Shown: positions 50,942-60,416 of the stretch, one piece after another
Layout of the letters: each line of letters opens with the position of its first letter
Numbering within the stretch: position 1 is the stretch's first letter
Assembly (NCBI GenBank): GCA_036725605.1
Contig: DAIMDW010000006.1
Span: forward strand, 62,001-126,000
Direction of reading: 5' to 3'
Source: CALBTQ01 sp036725605
GTDB taxonomy: Bacteria > Lernaellota > Lernaellaia > Lernaellales > Lernaellaceae
Length of the DNA: 64,000 nt
Notes under the pieces: model-generated
Databases searched by the model: none
Told to the model about the DNA's origin: nothing
The model's input: the letters and a program-made list of their open reading frames with translations, nothing else
Position numbers and translations under genes: made by a program

Positions 50942-52540
50942 ATGAGCACGCTGGAGAAGAAGATCAACGCCCCGGAAATCGTCGTTAAAAGTCCGTTGAA
51001 CGCCGAGGTGATCGGCACCGCGCCCGCGTTTTCGCTCGATGAGGCGATGGAGGCTCTCGCCAGGGCGCGTGCGGCGCAAGTCAAATGGGCGGCGCAAAGC
51101 CACCAACAACGGCGGCGCGTGATGGTCCGGTTTTTGGAGGCGCTGCATCGCCGGGCCGACGAGCTGGCCGAGTTGTTGTCGCGCGAAGCGGGCAAGACAC
51201 TGTACGAATCGTACTTGTTCGAGGTCGTTTCGCTGATTCATCTGACCGCGTATTTCGTCCGGCGCGCCGAGCGGATTTTGCAGCCGAAGCGGCTTTCCAT
51301 TTCGCTCTTTCGTGACCGGCGCAGCTATTTGCATTATCGGCCGCGCGGCGTGGTGTTCGTCATCGCGCCGTGGAATTTCCCGTTGGGGATCCCGGGCGGC
51401 GAGGTGATCATGTCGCTGCTGGCCGGCAACGCGGTGCTGCTCAAACCGGCTTCGCTGACGCCGCTGATCGCGTTGAAACTGCGCGAGCTGTTCGACGACG
51501 CCGGACTCGATCCCGATTTGTTCCAGGTCATCACCTGCGCGGGATCGACGGCCTCGCAGTTGATCGAAGCGGGCGTGGATTACGTCAACTTCACCGGCTC
51601 GACCGACACCGGGCGCAAGGTCGCCGCGTTGTGCGGCAGCAAGATGATTCCGCATTCGATGGAACTGGGCGGCAAGGCCCCGGCGCTCGTGTTGGCCGAC
51701 GCCGATCTCAAGCGCGCGGTGCGCAGCGTCGTCTGGGGGGCGTTCGCCAATAGCGGGCAAATTTGCGCGTCGGTCGAACGCGTGTTCGTGCACGAGTCGA
51801 TCTACGAGCAGTTCGTCGCCGAGGCGCTGCAACTGACCGAAGCGCTGCGCCAGGGCGACCCGTTCATCGACGGCGACATCGACATCGGCGCAATGACCGA
51901 CGAACACCAGATCAAGATCGTCGAGGACCTGCTCGCCGACGCGCAAACCAAGGGCGCGCGCATCCTGACCGGCGGCCGGCGGCTGATTCCGCGCATGCAG
52001 TTTTTCATGCCCACCATTGTGGTCGACGTGACCACCGACATGAGGATCATGCGCGAGGAAAGCTTCGGACCGCTGATGCCGATCATGCCCTTCGCCGACG
52101 AGGACGAAGCGGTGCGCCTGGCCAACGACAGCGATTTCGGCCTGCTGGCGTATGTCTTCTCGCGCGATCATGACCGCGCCAAAAAGATCGCCGAGCGCGT
52201 CGAGGCCGGCACGGTGATGATCAACGAGGTGCTCATGTCGCACGCTTTCCCGGAAACGCCCTGGGGCGGCGTCAAGCAAAGCGGCATCGGCTTCGTGCAT
52301 TCCGACGACGGCCTGCGGGCGCTGTGCCACGCCGCGCACGTCAATTACGACGCACTGCCCATGCCCAACCCGGTGCCGTATCCGTACGATAGCCGAAAAC
52401 TCAAGATGCTGTTCAAGGGCTTGTCGTGGATGAACCTTTCGCTGGTGTGCCGGGAAAAGGCGCGAAAGATGGGCCAACGCGTGTTTTCACCAAAACAAAT
52501 TGCGGGGAAGAGGGATCATAGCCATTTCGGGCGGCGTTGA
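50942..52540 (+). CDS. NAD(P)+-dependent aldehyde dehydrogenase
   Basis: The start is ATG 50942 after TTGGAGGAATC; the open frame upstream runs through repeats and operators and is not coding. The 532-residue protein has PWNF (143-146), FTGST (217-221, cofactor loop), general-base Glu241 in MELGGKAP, catalytic Cys275 in SGQICAS, and ESFGPLMPIMPF. The last ~60 residues form a C-terminal extension with aromatic and basic residues (LFKGLSWMNLSLV), which could contact membrane. Class 3 fatty-aldehyde enzymes have such tails. The substrate is unknown. It is likely repressed by the upstream TetR protein. Confidence 0.92.
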   Translation: MSTLEKKINAPEIVVKSPLNAEVIGTAPAFSLDEAMEALARARAAQVKWAAQSHQQRRRVMVRFLEALHRRADELAELLSREAGKTLYESYLFEVVSLIHLTAYFVRRAERILQPKRLSISLFRDRRSYLHYRPRGVVFVIAPWNFPLGIPGGEVIMSLLAGNAVLLKPASLTPLIALKLRELFDDAGLDPDLFQVITCAGSTASQLIEAGVDYVNFTGSTDTGRKVAALCGSKMIPHSMELGGKAPALVLADADLKRAVRSVVWGAFANSGQICASVERVFVHESIYEQFVAEALQLTEALRQGDPFIDGDIDIGAMTDEHQIKIVEDLLADAQTKGARILTGGRRLIPRMQFFMPTIVVDVTTDMRIMREESFGPLMPIMPFADEDEAVRLANDSDFGLLAYVFSRDHDRAKKIAERVEAGTVMINEVLMSHAFPETPWGGVKQSGIGFVHSDDGLRALCHAAHVNYDALPMPNPVPYPYDSRKLKMLFKGLSWMNLSLVCREKARKMGQRVFSPKQIAGKRDHSHFGRR

Positions 52541-52703
52541 TACGTTGGGTGGTATTGTTGTTCGAGCGTATTTTTTCAGATGACCAGGCGCCGTCTTCGG
52601 CGAATCGGATTCGCTCGCTTCCTTCCAACCTTACGCCTTTCTTCTTGACATTTTGGTGAGGAAAGGTTGTAATTTCGTAAACCTGTTTTTGGCGCATTGT
52701 AAG

Positions 52704-52717
52704 ATTGTAACATTACA
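52704..52717. promoter_or_regulatory. palindrome upstream of the sigma-54 activator gene
   Basis: TTGTAACATTACAA is a 6-bp inverted repeat around CA, 23 bases before the start codon. Two further TTGTAA half-sites lie close by (about 52665 and 52696). A binding site for an unknown regulator or autoregulator is possible. Confidence 0.4.
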
Positions 52718-52740
52718 ACTTCGCTCGTGAGGTCGGCACT

Positions 52741-53712
52741 ATGGCCCCAATGGGAGAACCTCCGGTCATTATCGGCCGGTCGAAGAAAATCCGCGATCTG
52801 CTCACTATGATCGAGCGCGTCGCGCCGTTCAAATCCACCGTGCTCATCAGCGGCGAAAGCGGCACGGGCAAGGAGTTGTTCGCCCGCGCCATCCACTTCG
52901 GGAGCACGCGCGCCGACAAGCCGTTCGTCGCGGTCAACTGCGGCGCGATTCCGGAAAATCTGATCGAGGCCGAGTTGTTCGGCCACGTGAAGGGCGCGTA
53001 CACCGGCGCGGTGTCGTCGGAGGAAGGCTACTTCGAGAAGGCCCAGCGCGGCACGCTGTTGCTGGATGAAATCGGCGATCTGCCTTTAAATCTGCAGGTC
53101 AAGATTCTGCGCGCGATTCAGGAGGAGGAGATCCAGCGGGTCGGCGGTCGCGAGCCGATCAAGCTGGACATCCGTCTGATCGCCGCCACCAACCGCGACC
53201 TGGAGAAGGACGTCTCCGAGGGCCGGTTCCGCGCCGATCTGTATTACCGCCTGAACGTCGTTCATTTGCTGGTGCCGCCGTTGCGCGATCACATCGACGA
53301 TCTGCCGCTGCTGGTGCAGCATTTCGTCGAGAGCATCAGCAAGCGTATCGGCAAGACCGTCGGCGATCTAAGCCCCGAATCGATGGGCATGATGCGTAAC
53401 TACGAATGGCCCGGCAACGTGCGCGAGTTGGAAAACGTGCTGGAACAGACGCTGATCATGATCGACCCCGACCAACTCATCGAGCCCGAACACCTGCCGT
53501 TGTTCATGGAACGCCGCGGGGCCGAGCGCCGGCGCCGCTTCCGCGAGGAGGCGATGGACCGCAAATTGTCGCTGGACGAGTACGCCCGCGAGTTCATCAT
53601 GCGCTTCCAGGACAGCCACACCGAAAAGCAGCTGGCGCAGTTTTTGGGCATCACCCCCAAGACGCTGTGGGAAAAACGCAAACGTTGGAACCTCTCCCGC
53701 AAACGCGGATGA
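52741..53712 (+). CDS. sigma-54-dependent activator without sensor domain
   Basis: The 323-residue protein is an AAA+ enhancer-binding protein: Walker A GESGTGKE (38-45), the sigma-54 contact loop GAYTGA (85-90), Walker B LLLDEIGD (106-113), sensor region LIAATNRDLEKDV, RLNVVHLLVPPLRD and YEWPGNVRELENVLEQ. The C-terminal Fis-type HTH (about 275-318) ends TEKQLAQFLGITPKTLWEKR. There is no N-terminal receiver or PAS domain; it begins directly at the AAA+ module, so control must come from expression or a partner. It ends 7 bases before the fusion-protein gene and probably governs this glycan cluster or acts with it. Confidence 0.92.
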   Translation: MAPMGEPPVIIGRSKKIRDLLTMIERVAPFKSTVLISGESGTGKELFARAIHFGSTRADKPFVAVNCGAIPENLIEAELFGHVKGAYTGAVSSEEGYFEKAQRGTLLLDEIGDLPLNLQVKILRAIQEEEIQRVGGREPIKLDIRLIAATNRDLEKDVSEGRFRADLYYRLNVVHLLVPPLRDHIDDLPLLVQHFVESISKRIGKTVGDLSPESMGMMRNYEWPGNVRELENVLEQTLIMIDPDQLIEPEHLPLFMERRGAERRRRFREEAMDRKLSLDEYAREFIMRFQDSHTEKQLAQFLGITPKTLWEKRKRWNLSRKRG

Positions 53713-53719
53713 GTCGCCG

Positions 53720-56700
53720 ATGAACGATCGCCGCAACGTCCTGATCACCTGCGCCGCCCAAAATGCCGCGCTGGCCTGCGCCCGCAGCCTGCATCGCGCC
53801 GGTTGGCGGGTGAGCCTGGTCGATCACGACGTGCGCGCCAAGGGCTTCGCCTCGCGCGCCTGCGATCATTACGAAGTGCTGCCGTCGCCGCTGGAGGAGC
53901 CGGAGCGCTACGCACAGCAGATCATCGCCTATCTCAACCGCAACACGGTCGAGTTGTTGATCCCCGTGACCGACGCGGCGATCTTCGCGCTGCTGCCGTT
54001 CAAAAAGACGCTCGAACGACTGACGAAAATTCCCTGGCCGTCGCCCGAGGCGCTGCACGCCGCCGTCGACAAGGTGCAAACCTTTAACCTGGCCGAGCGG
54101 CTGGGCTTTCCGTTGCCGGCCGGGGTGACGATTGACGATCCGCAAGCCGCGCTGCCGGCGCTGCCTTACCCGGTGGCGATCAAGCCGCAGCAGTTGGGCG
54201 AGGGCGGCAAGCTGGCGGTGCGCTACGCCGACGACGAGGACGCGTTGCGCGCGGTGTTCGCGTCCTGGCCCGGCGACGCCTTTCCGGCGCTGGTGCAGGA
54301 ACGGATCGTCGGTCCGGGCGAAGGCTACTTCGGCGTCTGGCGTCATGGCGAACCGGTCGTCGAATGCGCCCATCGCCGCCTGCGCGAAAATCCGCCCTCG
54401 GGCGGGGTGAGCACGTTGCGCGAGGCGATCGAGTTGCCCGACGACATGCGCGAACTGGCGCGCAAGCTGCTGGGCGAATGGCGATGGCACGGCCCGGCGA
54501 TGGTCGAATTCAAGCGCAGCCGCCGCGACGGCAAGCCGTATCTGATCGAGGTCAACGGCCGCTTGTGGGGCAGCCTCCAACTGGCGATCGACGCGGGCAT
54601 CGATATTCCCGTCGCCGCCGCCGCGGTCGCGCTGGGTGAGGACGTGCCGCCGATGCACTACACGCCGGGCGTGCGCACGCGCTGGCTCAAAGGCGACCTG
54701 GACGCGCTGTTGTCGCGTTGGCGCAAAACGGCCGATCTGCCGCCCGACGCACCCAGCCGCGGCGCGTGGACGCGCGCGTTCCTCTTGGATTTCCTCAATC
54801 CGAACATTTATTACGACTCCTGGCGTTGGCGCGATTTACGACCGTTCTTCCGCGAAATCGTCGCCTGGCAAAAGAACATCCTGCGGTTGCTTTTGCGCAA
54901 AATCGGCAACCGGCGCAGTCCGGCGCTGATGATGCACGTGCATTCCACCTACAGTTACGACGGCGAATTGTCGGTGCGTGAGATCGCGCGCATCTGTCGG
55001 AAAAAGGGCGTGCGCGTATGTTGTCTGACCGAACACTCCGACCGGCTGACGCAGGAACAGGTCGACCAACTGGCCGCCGAATGCGCCGAGATCAGCGACG
55101 ATTCGCTGCTGCTGGTGCCGGGCATCGAATTTTCCATGCCCGGCGGCCTGCATCTGATCGGCTACGGCGTCACCGATTTGCTGACGACCTCCGATCCGCG
55201 CACGCTGTGCCGCGAGATTCGCGAACGCGGCGGTCTGGCCGTGCTGGCGCATCCGGAATCCGGCATGCCCGGCGCCGATCCGGCCCTGGCGCTGGATCTG
55301 GACGGCATGGAGGTGTGGAACACCGGTCGCGACGGCACGTTCGTGCCCAGTCCGCGCCGGTTGAATGACCATCGCACGGCGCGGTTGCACAATCCGTCGC
55401 TGCTGGCGTTTCACGGCGACGATTTTCACCGCCCCGCCAACCTGCGCCGCGTGCGTACCCGGCTGACGCAACGCGACCTTGCCGCACCGCTAACCTGGAC
55501 CGTCGTGCGCGAAGCCCTGCGCGCCGGCCGTTTCCGTTTCGGCAACGGCTTGGTGCGGGTGAAACCCGGCGGCGCCTCGCGCTGGCGCACCGCCGCGTAT
55601 CGTCTGTTCGTCTCGCTGGTCGACACGGTGCGGCCGTGGCGGCAGCGCTGGCGCAACCGCTGGCGCGTTTCGCATTGGGATTTCATGGGCTGCCCGCATG
55701 TCGATTGCCCGGCGCGCACGGAGCCCGACGGCGAATATTTCTGCTGGCGCGCGGTCGGCTCCTTCGCCGGCCACGATTGCCGTCACCGGCCCGGATGCCC
55801 GGCCGATTGCCGCGAGTGCGACTATTACCGCTACGCCAACCAAAAGACGCTCGGCGAAAAAAGGCTGCGCATTCTGCACTTGATCGAAACGGGCAATCCC
55901 GGCGGCGCGGAGCACTTGATGATCAACCTGATCCGCCACCTCGACCCGGAGCGTTTCTCCAGTCAGGTGGTGCTGATCAAGGAAGGCTGGCTGGCCGAGC
56001 AGTTCCGCGCCTTGGGCGTGCAGGTGACCGTGTTGCCGCTGGCCCGGCGCTTCAACTGGCGTTTCGTGCTCAGCCTGCTGCGCCTGGTGCGACGGCGGAA
56101 AATCGATCTGCTGCACAGTCATGAATTCACGATGAACGTGTACAGCTTCTTTGTGCGTCTGCTCATCGGCAAGCCGACCGTGGCCACGGTGCACGGCAAT
56201 TTGTCGTACATCGCCGCGCGCTACCGGCGCCGCTTCGCTTACCGCTCCGTCGCGCAACTGGCCGGACCGCTGCTGGTGGTCAGCGAGGAGATGAAAGAGC
56301 AGGTCGGTCGCCTGTTCGATCTGGAAGAAAAACATCTGCGCGTTATCCACAACGGCGCGGAAGTGCCCGCGCGCCTGGCCGACAAGCGCAAGCGGGCGAT
56401 CTGGCGCAAGGAACTGGGGCTGCCCGCCGACGGATTTTTGGTCGGCGTAATCGGCAGTCTGTATCCGGTCAAAGGGCAGGGGACGCTGCTGCGCGCGATG
56501 CCGCGGTTGATCGCCGCGGTGCCCGATATTCACTTGGCGGTCGTCGGGCGCGGCGACATGCGCGCGGCGCTGGAGCGGCAGGCGGCGGACCTGGGCATCG
56601 CCGAGTACGTCACCTTTACCGGTTATCGCGAGGACGCGCGCGAGAAGCTCGCCTGCTTCGACTTGATCGTCGTGCCCAGCAAGTACGAGGGATTGTCGTT

Positions 56701-56977
56701 GCTGGTCGTCGAATCGATGGCCGCCGGCCGCCCGGTGATCGCCACGCACGTGGGCGGCAATCCCGAGGCGATCGAGGACGGCGTGTCCGGCCTGCTGGTG
56801 CCGCCCGACGATCCCGAGGTGCTGGCCGACGCGTGCCTGCACGTGATCGGTGATCCGGCGTTGGCCAAGCGGTTGGGCCGTGAAGCGCGCCGGCGCGTGG
56901 CCGAACGGTTCAGCCTCCGGCGCATGGTGGAGCAGTATCAGAACCTTTATTTGCGGACGCTCGGGAGAGATCGATGA
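53720..56977 (+). CDS. ATP-grasp / PHP phosphoesterase / Cys-rich / GT4 glycosyltransferase fusion
   Basis: The 1085-residue protein has four parts. Residues 1-380: an ATP-grasp enzyme of the carbamoyl-phosphate-synthase-like type, with a pre-ATP-grasp N-terminus (VLITCAAQNAALACARSLHR), PVAIKPQQLGEGGK and LIEVNGRLWGS (Glu277). Residues 400-590: a PHP domain with a full set of metal ligands (HVHS 406-409, TEHSD 437-441, GIEFS, AHPES with His511, HGDDFH 565-570). Residues 655-702: a Cys-rich segment with seven Cys (658, 663, 675, 687, 693, 697, 700). Residues 716-1085: a GT4 transferase with YEGLSLLVVE carrying the EX7E pair (Glu990, Glu998). The frame is continuous. It overlaps the next GT gene by 4 bases. 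Substrates are unknown; a cell-surface glycan or its modification is inferred from context. Confidence 0.85.
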   Translation: MNDRRNVLITCAAQNAALACARSLHRAGWRVSLVDHDVRAKGFASRACDHYEVLPSPLEEPERYAQQIIAYLNRNTVELLIPVTDAAIFALLPFKKTLERLTKIPWPSPEALHAAVDKVQTFNLAERLGFPLPAGVTIDDPQAALPALPYPVAIKPQQLGEGGKLAVRYADDEDALRAVFASWPGDAFPALVQERIVGPGEGYFGVWRHGEPVVECAHRRLRENPPSGGVSTLREAIELPDDMRELARKLLGEWRWHGPAMVEFKRSRRDGKPYLIEVNGRLWGSLQLAIDAGIDIPVAAAAVALGEDVPPMHYTPGVRTRWLKGDLDALLSRWRKTADLPPDAPSRGAWTRAFLLDFLNPNIYYDSWRWRDLRPFFREIVAWQKNILRLLLRKIGNRRSPALMMHVHSTYSYDGELSVREIARICRKKGVRVCCLTEHSDRLTQEQVDQLAAECAEISDDSLLLVPGIEFSMPGGLHLIGYGVTDLLTTSDPRTLCREIRERGGLAVLAHPESGMPGADPALALDLDGMEVWNTGRDGTFVPSPRRLNDHRTARLHNPSLLAFHGDDFHRPANLRRVRTRLTQRDLAAPLTWTVVREALRAGRFRFGNGLVRVKPGGASRWRTAAYRLFVSLVDTVRPWRQRWRNRWRVSHWDFMGCPHVDCPARTEPDGEYFCWRAVGSFAGHDCRHRPGCPADCRECDYYRYANQKTLGEKRLRILHLIETGNPGGAEHLMINLIRHLDPERFSSQVVLIKEGWLAEQFRALGVQVTVLPLARRFNWRFVLSLLRLVRRRKIDLLHSHEFTMNVYSFFVRLLIGKPTVATVHGNLSYIAARYRRRFAYRSVAQLAGPLLVVSEEMKEQVGRLFDLEEKHLRVIHNGAEVPARLADKRKRAIWRKELGLPADGFLVGVIGSLYPVKGQGTLLRAMPRLIAAVPDIHLAVVGRGDMRAALERQAADLGIAEYVTFTGYREDAREKLACFDLIVVPSKYEGLSLLVVESMAAGRPVIATHVGGNPEAIEDGVSGLLVPPDDPEVLADACLHVIGDPALAKRLGREARRRVAERFSLRRMVEQYQNLYLRTLGRDR

Positions 56978-58125
56978 ATTGGTTGTGGTTGTTCATGGCG
57001 CTGTTGGTGTCGGCGCTGTTCGTGTTTCCCTACCTGGGCTATCCGCTGTTGCTGCGCCTGAAAAAGCGCCGCTACGATCTGGAGCCGACGCCCGAGCCCG
57101 CCGCCTGGCCGCGCGTATCGGTGATCGTCGCCGCGTACAATTGCGCCGCGCGCATCGCCGACAAGGTGCGCGAATTGCGTGAACTGGACTATCCGGGCGA
57201 GGTGCAGGTCATCATCGTGGACGATTGTTCCAGCGACGACACGGCCGCGCAGGCCGAGGGCGCGGGCGCCGATCTGGTGCTGCGTTTGGGCGAGCGGCGC
57301 GGCAAGAGCGAGGCGCAGAACGTCGGGGCGATCGAGGCCGAGGGCGAGGTGCTGCTGCTCACCGACGCGACGGTGACCGTCAAGCCCGACGCGTTGCAGT
57401 TGCTGGTCGCCAAGCTGCTGGAACCGGGCGTGGGCTGCGTGACCGGCGTGGATCGTTCGGTCGCCGCCGACGAGCGCGACGTGAACAAGGGCGCGGGGCT
57501 GTACACGCGTTTTGAAATCGGCCTGCGCAATCGCGAGGCGCAAACCGCCACGCTGCTGGGCGTCAACGGCTGCCTGTACGCCCTGCGCACCGATCATCGC
57601 CCGCCGGTGCCGCCCGAGTGCGTCGACGATCTGTACGTGCCGCTGGCCGTGGTCGATCGCGGCTTGCGCGTTACCGTCGTCCCCGAAGCGGTGGCGATCG
57701 TGCGCCGTGCGGCCAATCAACGCGAGGAATTCCGCCGCAAGGTGCGCACCTTCACCGGCGGTCTGTTCACGCTGGCCGTCGCCCGGCACGATCTGCCCCG
57801 CGCCATGGCGCGCCTGTACTGGTCGTTGATCGGCCACAAGTGGCTGCGCTGGGGCGGACCGTTTCTGGCGCTCGCCGCGCTGTATTTCAGTATGGGTTTC
57901 GCGCTGCGCAATCCCTGGGGCTATCTTCTGTTTGCGCCGCAGGCGCTGGCCTGGAGCCTGTCGCTGGTCGGTGCGCTGCTGAGCGGCCTGGGCCTCAAGG
58001 CGCCCTCCCCCTTGCGTCTGGCGATGTTCTTCGGCATGGTGCAACTCGCTTTGTTGCGCGCCTGGTTCCGTTACGTGACCGATCGACCGATCGCCGCCTG
58101 GGAGCCGACGCGAAGGGAGAACTAG
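56974..58125 (+). CDS. membrane GT2 glycosyltransferase
   Basis: The ATG overlaps the preceding stop (ATGA). The 383-residue protein has an N-terminal helix (about 4-24), a GT-A domain (about 46-275: PRVSVIVAAYNCAARIADKV, VIIVDDCSSDDT, LLLTDATVTVKP with the DxD-like site, GVDRSVAADERDVNKG), and C-terminal helices (about 290-365). It is of the processive or lipid-linked GT2 type, with RRKVRTFTGGLF in place of a clear QxxRW. It likely adds sugars to a lipid-linked intermediate at the inner membrane. Confidence 0.86.
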   Translation: MNWLWLFMALLVSALFVFPYLGYPLLLRLKKRRYDLEPTPEPAAWPRVSVIVAAYNCAARIADKVRELRELDYPGEVQVIIVDDCSSDDTAAQAEGAGADLVLRLGERRGKSEAQNVGAIEAEGEVLLLTDATVTVKPDALQLLVAKLLEPGVGCVTGVDRSVAADERDVNKGAGLYTRFEIGLRNREAQTATLLGVNGCLYALRTDHRPPVPPECVDDLYVPLAVVDRGLRVTVVPEAVAIVRRAANQREEFRRKVRTFTGGLFTLAVARHDLPRAMARLYWSLIGHKWLRWGGPFLALAALYFSMGFALRNPWGYLLFAPQALAWSLSLVGALLSGLGLKAPSPLRLAMFFGMVQLALLRAWFRYVTDRPIAAWEPTRREN

Positions 58126-59250
58126 ATGCCGACGGTGCTGCTGACGACCGAAGGGACGAGATTCGCCGGTATCGAAGCCCATCTGATCAACCTGCTTGAC
58201 GGATGCCGCGACGAGAACCAATGCCGTTTTCACCTGGCCGTGTTCGACAACGGCCCGCTGGCCGAGCGGGCGCGCGAGCGCGGCATTTTGGTGCACCACA
58301 TCAACCGCCGCCGCAAATACGACACCGCGGCGATCCGCGAACTGGCGTCGATCCAACGCGAGGCCCGCATCGAGGTCGTGCACACGCACGGCTATCTGGC
58401 CAACGTCGTGGCGGCCAAGGCCTGCGCCGAAACCGGCGTGCCGCTGGTGACCACCGTGCATGGCGCGCCCGAGGCGTTCACCGGTCTGGCCGGGCTGAAA
58501 ATGCGCCTCAACCTGCGGCTGGATCGCCGCGCGATGCGCAAGCAGGCCGCGCGGGTGATCACCGTCGCTTCGTTTCTGAAAGACTTGCTGGTCGCCCATC
58601 ACGTGCCCGGCGAAAAGATCGAGGTTGTCGCCAACGGCATCCCCGATCGCGCGCCCGATGCGCGTGAACGTTTCGACAACCGTACGCGGCTGGAACTGCC
58701 GCCGGACGCGCCGACCGTCGCGTTCATCGGCCGGCTCGAACCGGTGAAGGACCCGCTGGCGTTCGTCGAGCTGGCCAAACACATCGTGGCGCAACGGCCG
58801 CAGGCGCGGTTTGTCGTCGCCGGCGACGGGCCGCTGATGGGCGAGATGCGCGAGCGCGTGCTGGCCGAGCACCTGCTGCCCGCCTTTCGTTTTCTGGGTT
58901 TCGTCGAAAACGTCGAGCCGCTGCTGGCCGCCTGCGACCTGGTGGCCGTCACCAGCCGTAGCGAGGGCGTGCCCTTCGTCATTCTCGAAGCGTTGCGCGC
59001 CGGCCGCCCGGTGGTCGCCCCGCCGGTCGGCGGGCTGCCGGAAATGCTCGGCGGACTGCCCGGCATGCTCGCCGAGGATCGCAGCGTCGAGGCGCTGGCC
59101 GCCAAGGTGCTCGCGATGCTCGACGACGCCCCGCAGCGGCACGCTCTGGGCGAGATGGCGCGGCAACGATTTTTGGCCCGCTTTACCGCCCGGCAGATGG
59201 CCGAGCGCACGCTCGCCCTGTATCGCACGGCGATCGAGGAGCGCCCATGA
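58126..59250 (+). CDS. GT4 glycosyltransferase
   Basis: The 374-residue GT-B protein starts directly after the preceding stop codon. The acceptor-side domain has RFAGIEAHLINLLDG (glycine-poor version of the usual GGxE loop) and VVHTHGYLANVVAAKACAE. The donor domain has TVAFIGRLEPVKDPLAFVEL, FVVAGDGPLMGEMRERV and SRSEGVPFVILEAL carrying the EX7E motif, then GRPVVAPPVGGLPEMLGG. It transfers a nucleotide-sugar donor to an unknown acceptor in the cytoplasm. It overlaps the next gene by 4 bases. Confidence 0.9.
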   Translation: MPTVLLTTEGTRFAGIEAHLINLLDGCRDENQCRFHLAVFDNGPLAERARERGILVHHINRRRKYDTAAIRELASIQREARIEVVHTHGYLANVVAAKACAETGVPLVTTVHGAPEAFTGLAGLKMRLNLRLDRRAMRKQAARVITVASFLKDLLVAHHVPGEKIEVVANGIPDRAPDARERFDNRTRLELPPDAPTVAFIGRLEPVKDPLAFVELAKHIVAQRPQARFVVAGDGPLMGEMRERVLAEHLLPAFRFLGFVENVEPLLAACDLVAVTSRSEGVPFVILEALRAGRPVVAPPVGGLPEMLGGLPGMLAEDRSVEALAAKVLAMLDDAPQRHALGEMARQRFLARFTARQMAERTLALYRTAIEERP

Positions 59251-60416
59251 GCTTTGTCGCGGCGGTGATGATCGGCGCGGCGCTGGCGATGCTGGCGGTG
59301 GCCGTGCGCTTTGCGTTTTTCGCGATCGTTTCCGCGCTTGCTCCGCTCGGCGAACCGCCGGCGCACGAGGCGACCACGCGCTTTTGCGTGCTGGTGCCCG
59401 CACACAACGAGGGCCGCAACCTGCTGCCGACGCTGGCCGCCGCGCGGGCGTTGGATTATCCGGCCGAGCTTTTCCGCGTGGTGGTGCTGGCCGACAACTG
59501 CACCGACGACACCGCCGCGCTCGCGCGCGAAGCGGGCGTGCCGGTCGTCGAGCGTAACGACCAGGTGCTGACCGGCAAGGGCGAGGCGCTGCGCTGGTTC
59601 ATCGTCAACCATCGCGCTCCCGACGAGGCGGTGATGTGCTGCGACGCCGATTCGCGTCCGGCGTCCGATTACCTGCGCTGGATGGACCGCGCGCTGGCGC
59701 AGGGGTGGGGCGGCGCGCAGGGCTTTAACGGCACGGCGAATCCGGAGGCGTCGGGGCTGGCCGCGCTGGCCGCGATCACCGGCGGGATGAAAAACGCCTT
59801 CCACTACGGCGGCAAGGCGGCGGTGGGGTTGTCGTGCCCGCTGATGAACGGTTGGACGCTCGCGGCGACGACGCTGCGGGAGCAGCCGTGGCGCGCCTTC
59901 GGCGTGGCCGAGGACTTCGAACAAACCCTGCGCCTGGTCGACGCGGGTGTGCGCATCCGTTTTGTGCCGCAGGCGAAGATTCTTTCGCACAAGGTCGGTT
60001 CGTTGCGGGCGGCCGCGGCGCAGAAGGAACGCTGGAGCGGCGGGCAAAGCCAGGTGGCCGGGCAGGTCGCCAAACCGCTGCTGTGGCGCGCGCTACGCGA
60101 ATGTTCGCTCGCCAAGGCCGACGCCGCGCTCGACCTGCTGCTGCCCGGTTACGCGCCGACGACCGCCGCGCTGGCGCTGATCGCGTTGGCCGGGTGGCTG
60201 CTGTTTTCCCCGGCGCACGCGGCGACCGGGCTGGCGCTGGCCGGCCTGCTGCTGATGGCGGCGCAGTTCGCGGCGGGGCTGACGCAAATCCGCTGGACGG
60301 CCAAAACCGCCGCGGCCGTGGCGCTCGCTCCCTTCTACGTTTTCTGGAAATTGTCGCTGGCGCTCAAGGCCGCGGTGATCAAGCCGACGCGCTGGCGGCG
60401 CGCACAACGCGATTAA
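59247..60416 (+). CDS. membrane GT2 glycosyltransferase (N-acetylglucosaminyltransferase-like)
   Basis: The 389-residue protein has an N-terminal helix (about 5-28), a GT-A domain (about 48-280: CVLVPAHNEGRNLLPTLAAA, VVVLADNCTDDT, VMCCDADSRPASDYLRWM, FGVAEDFEQTLRLVDAG with the ED base region, and QKERWSGGQ as the QxxRW-like motif), and two to three C-terminal helices (about 300-375). The QxxRW-like motif and the helices suggest a polymerising or lipid-linked enzyme. It is the last gene of the cluster and overlaps the convergent neighbour by 4 bases. Confidence 0.88.
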   Translation: MSFVAAVMIGAALAMLAVAVRFAFFAIVSALAPLGEPPAHEATTRFCVLVPAHNEGRNLLPTLAAARALDYPAELFRVVVLADNCTDDTAALAREAGVPVVERNDQVLTGKGEALRWFIVNHRAPDEAVMCCDADSRPASDYLRWMDRALAQGWGGAQGFNGTANPEASGLAALAAITGGMKNAFHYGGKAAVGLSCPLMNGWTLAATTLREQPWRAFGVAEDFEQTLRLVDAGVRIRFVPQAKILSHKVGSLRAAAAQKERWSGGQSQVAGQVAKPLLWRALRECSLAKADAALDLLLPGYAPTTAALALIALAGWLLFSPAHAATGLALAGLLLMAAQFAAGLTQIRWTAKTAAAVALAPFYVFWKLSLALKAAVIKPTRWRRAQRD

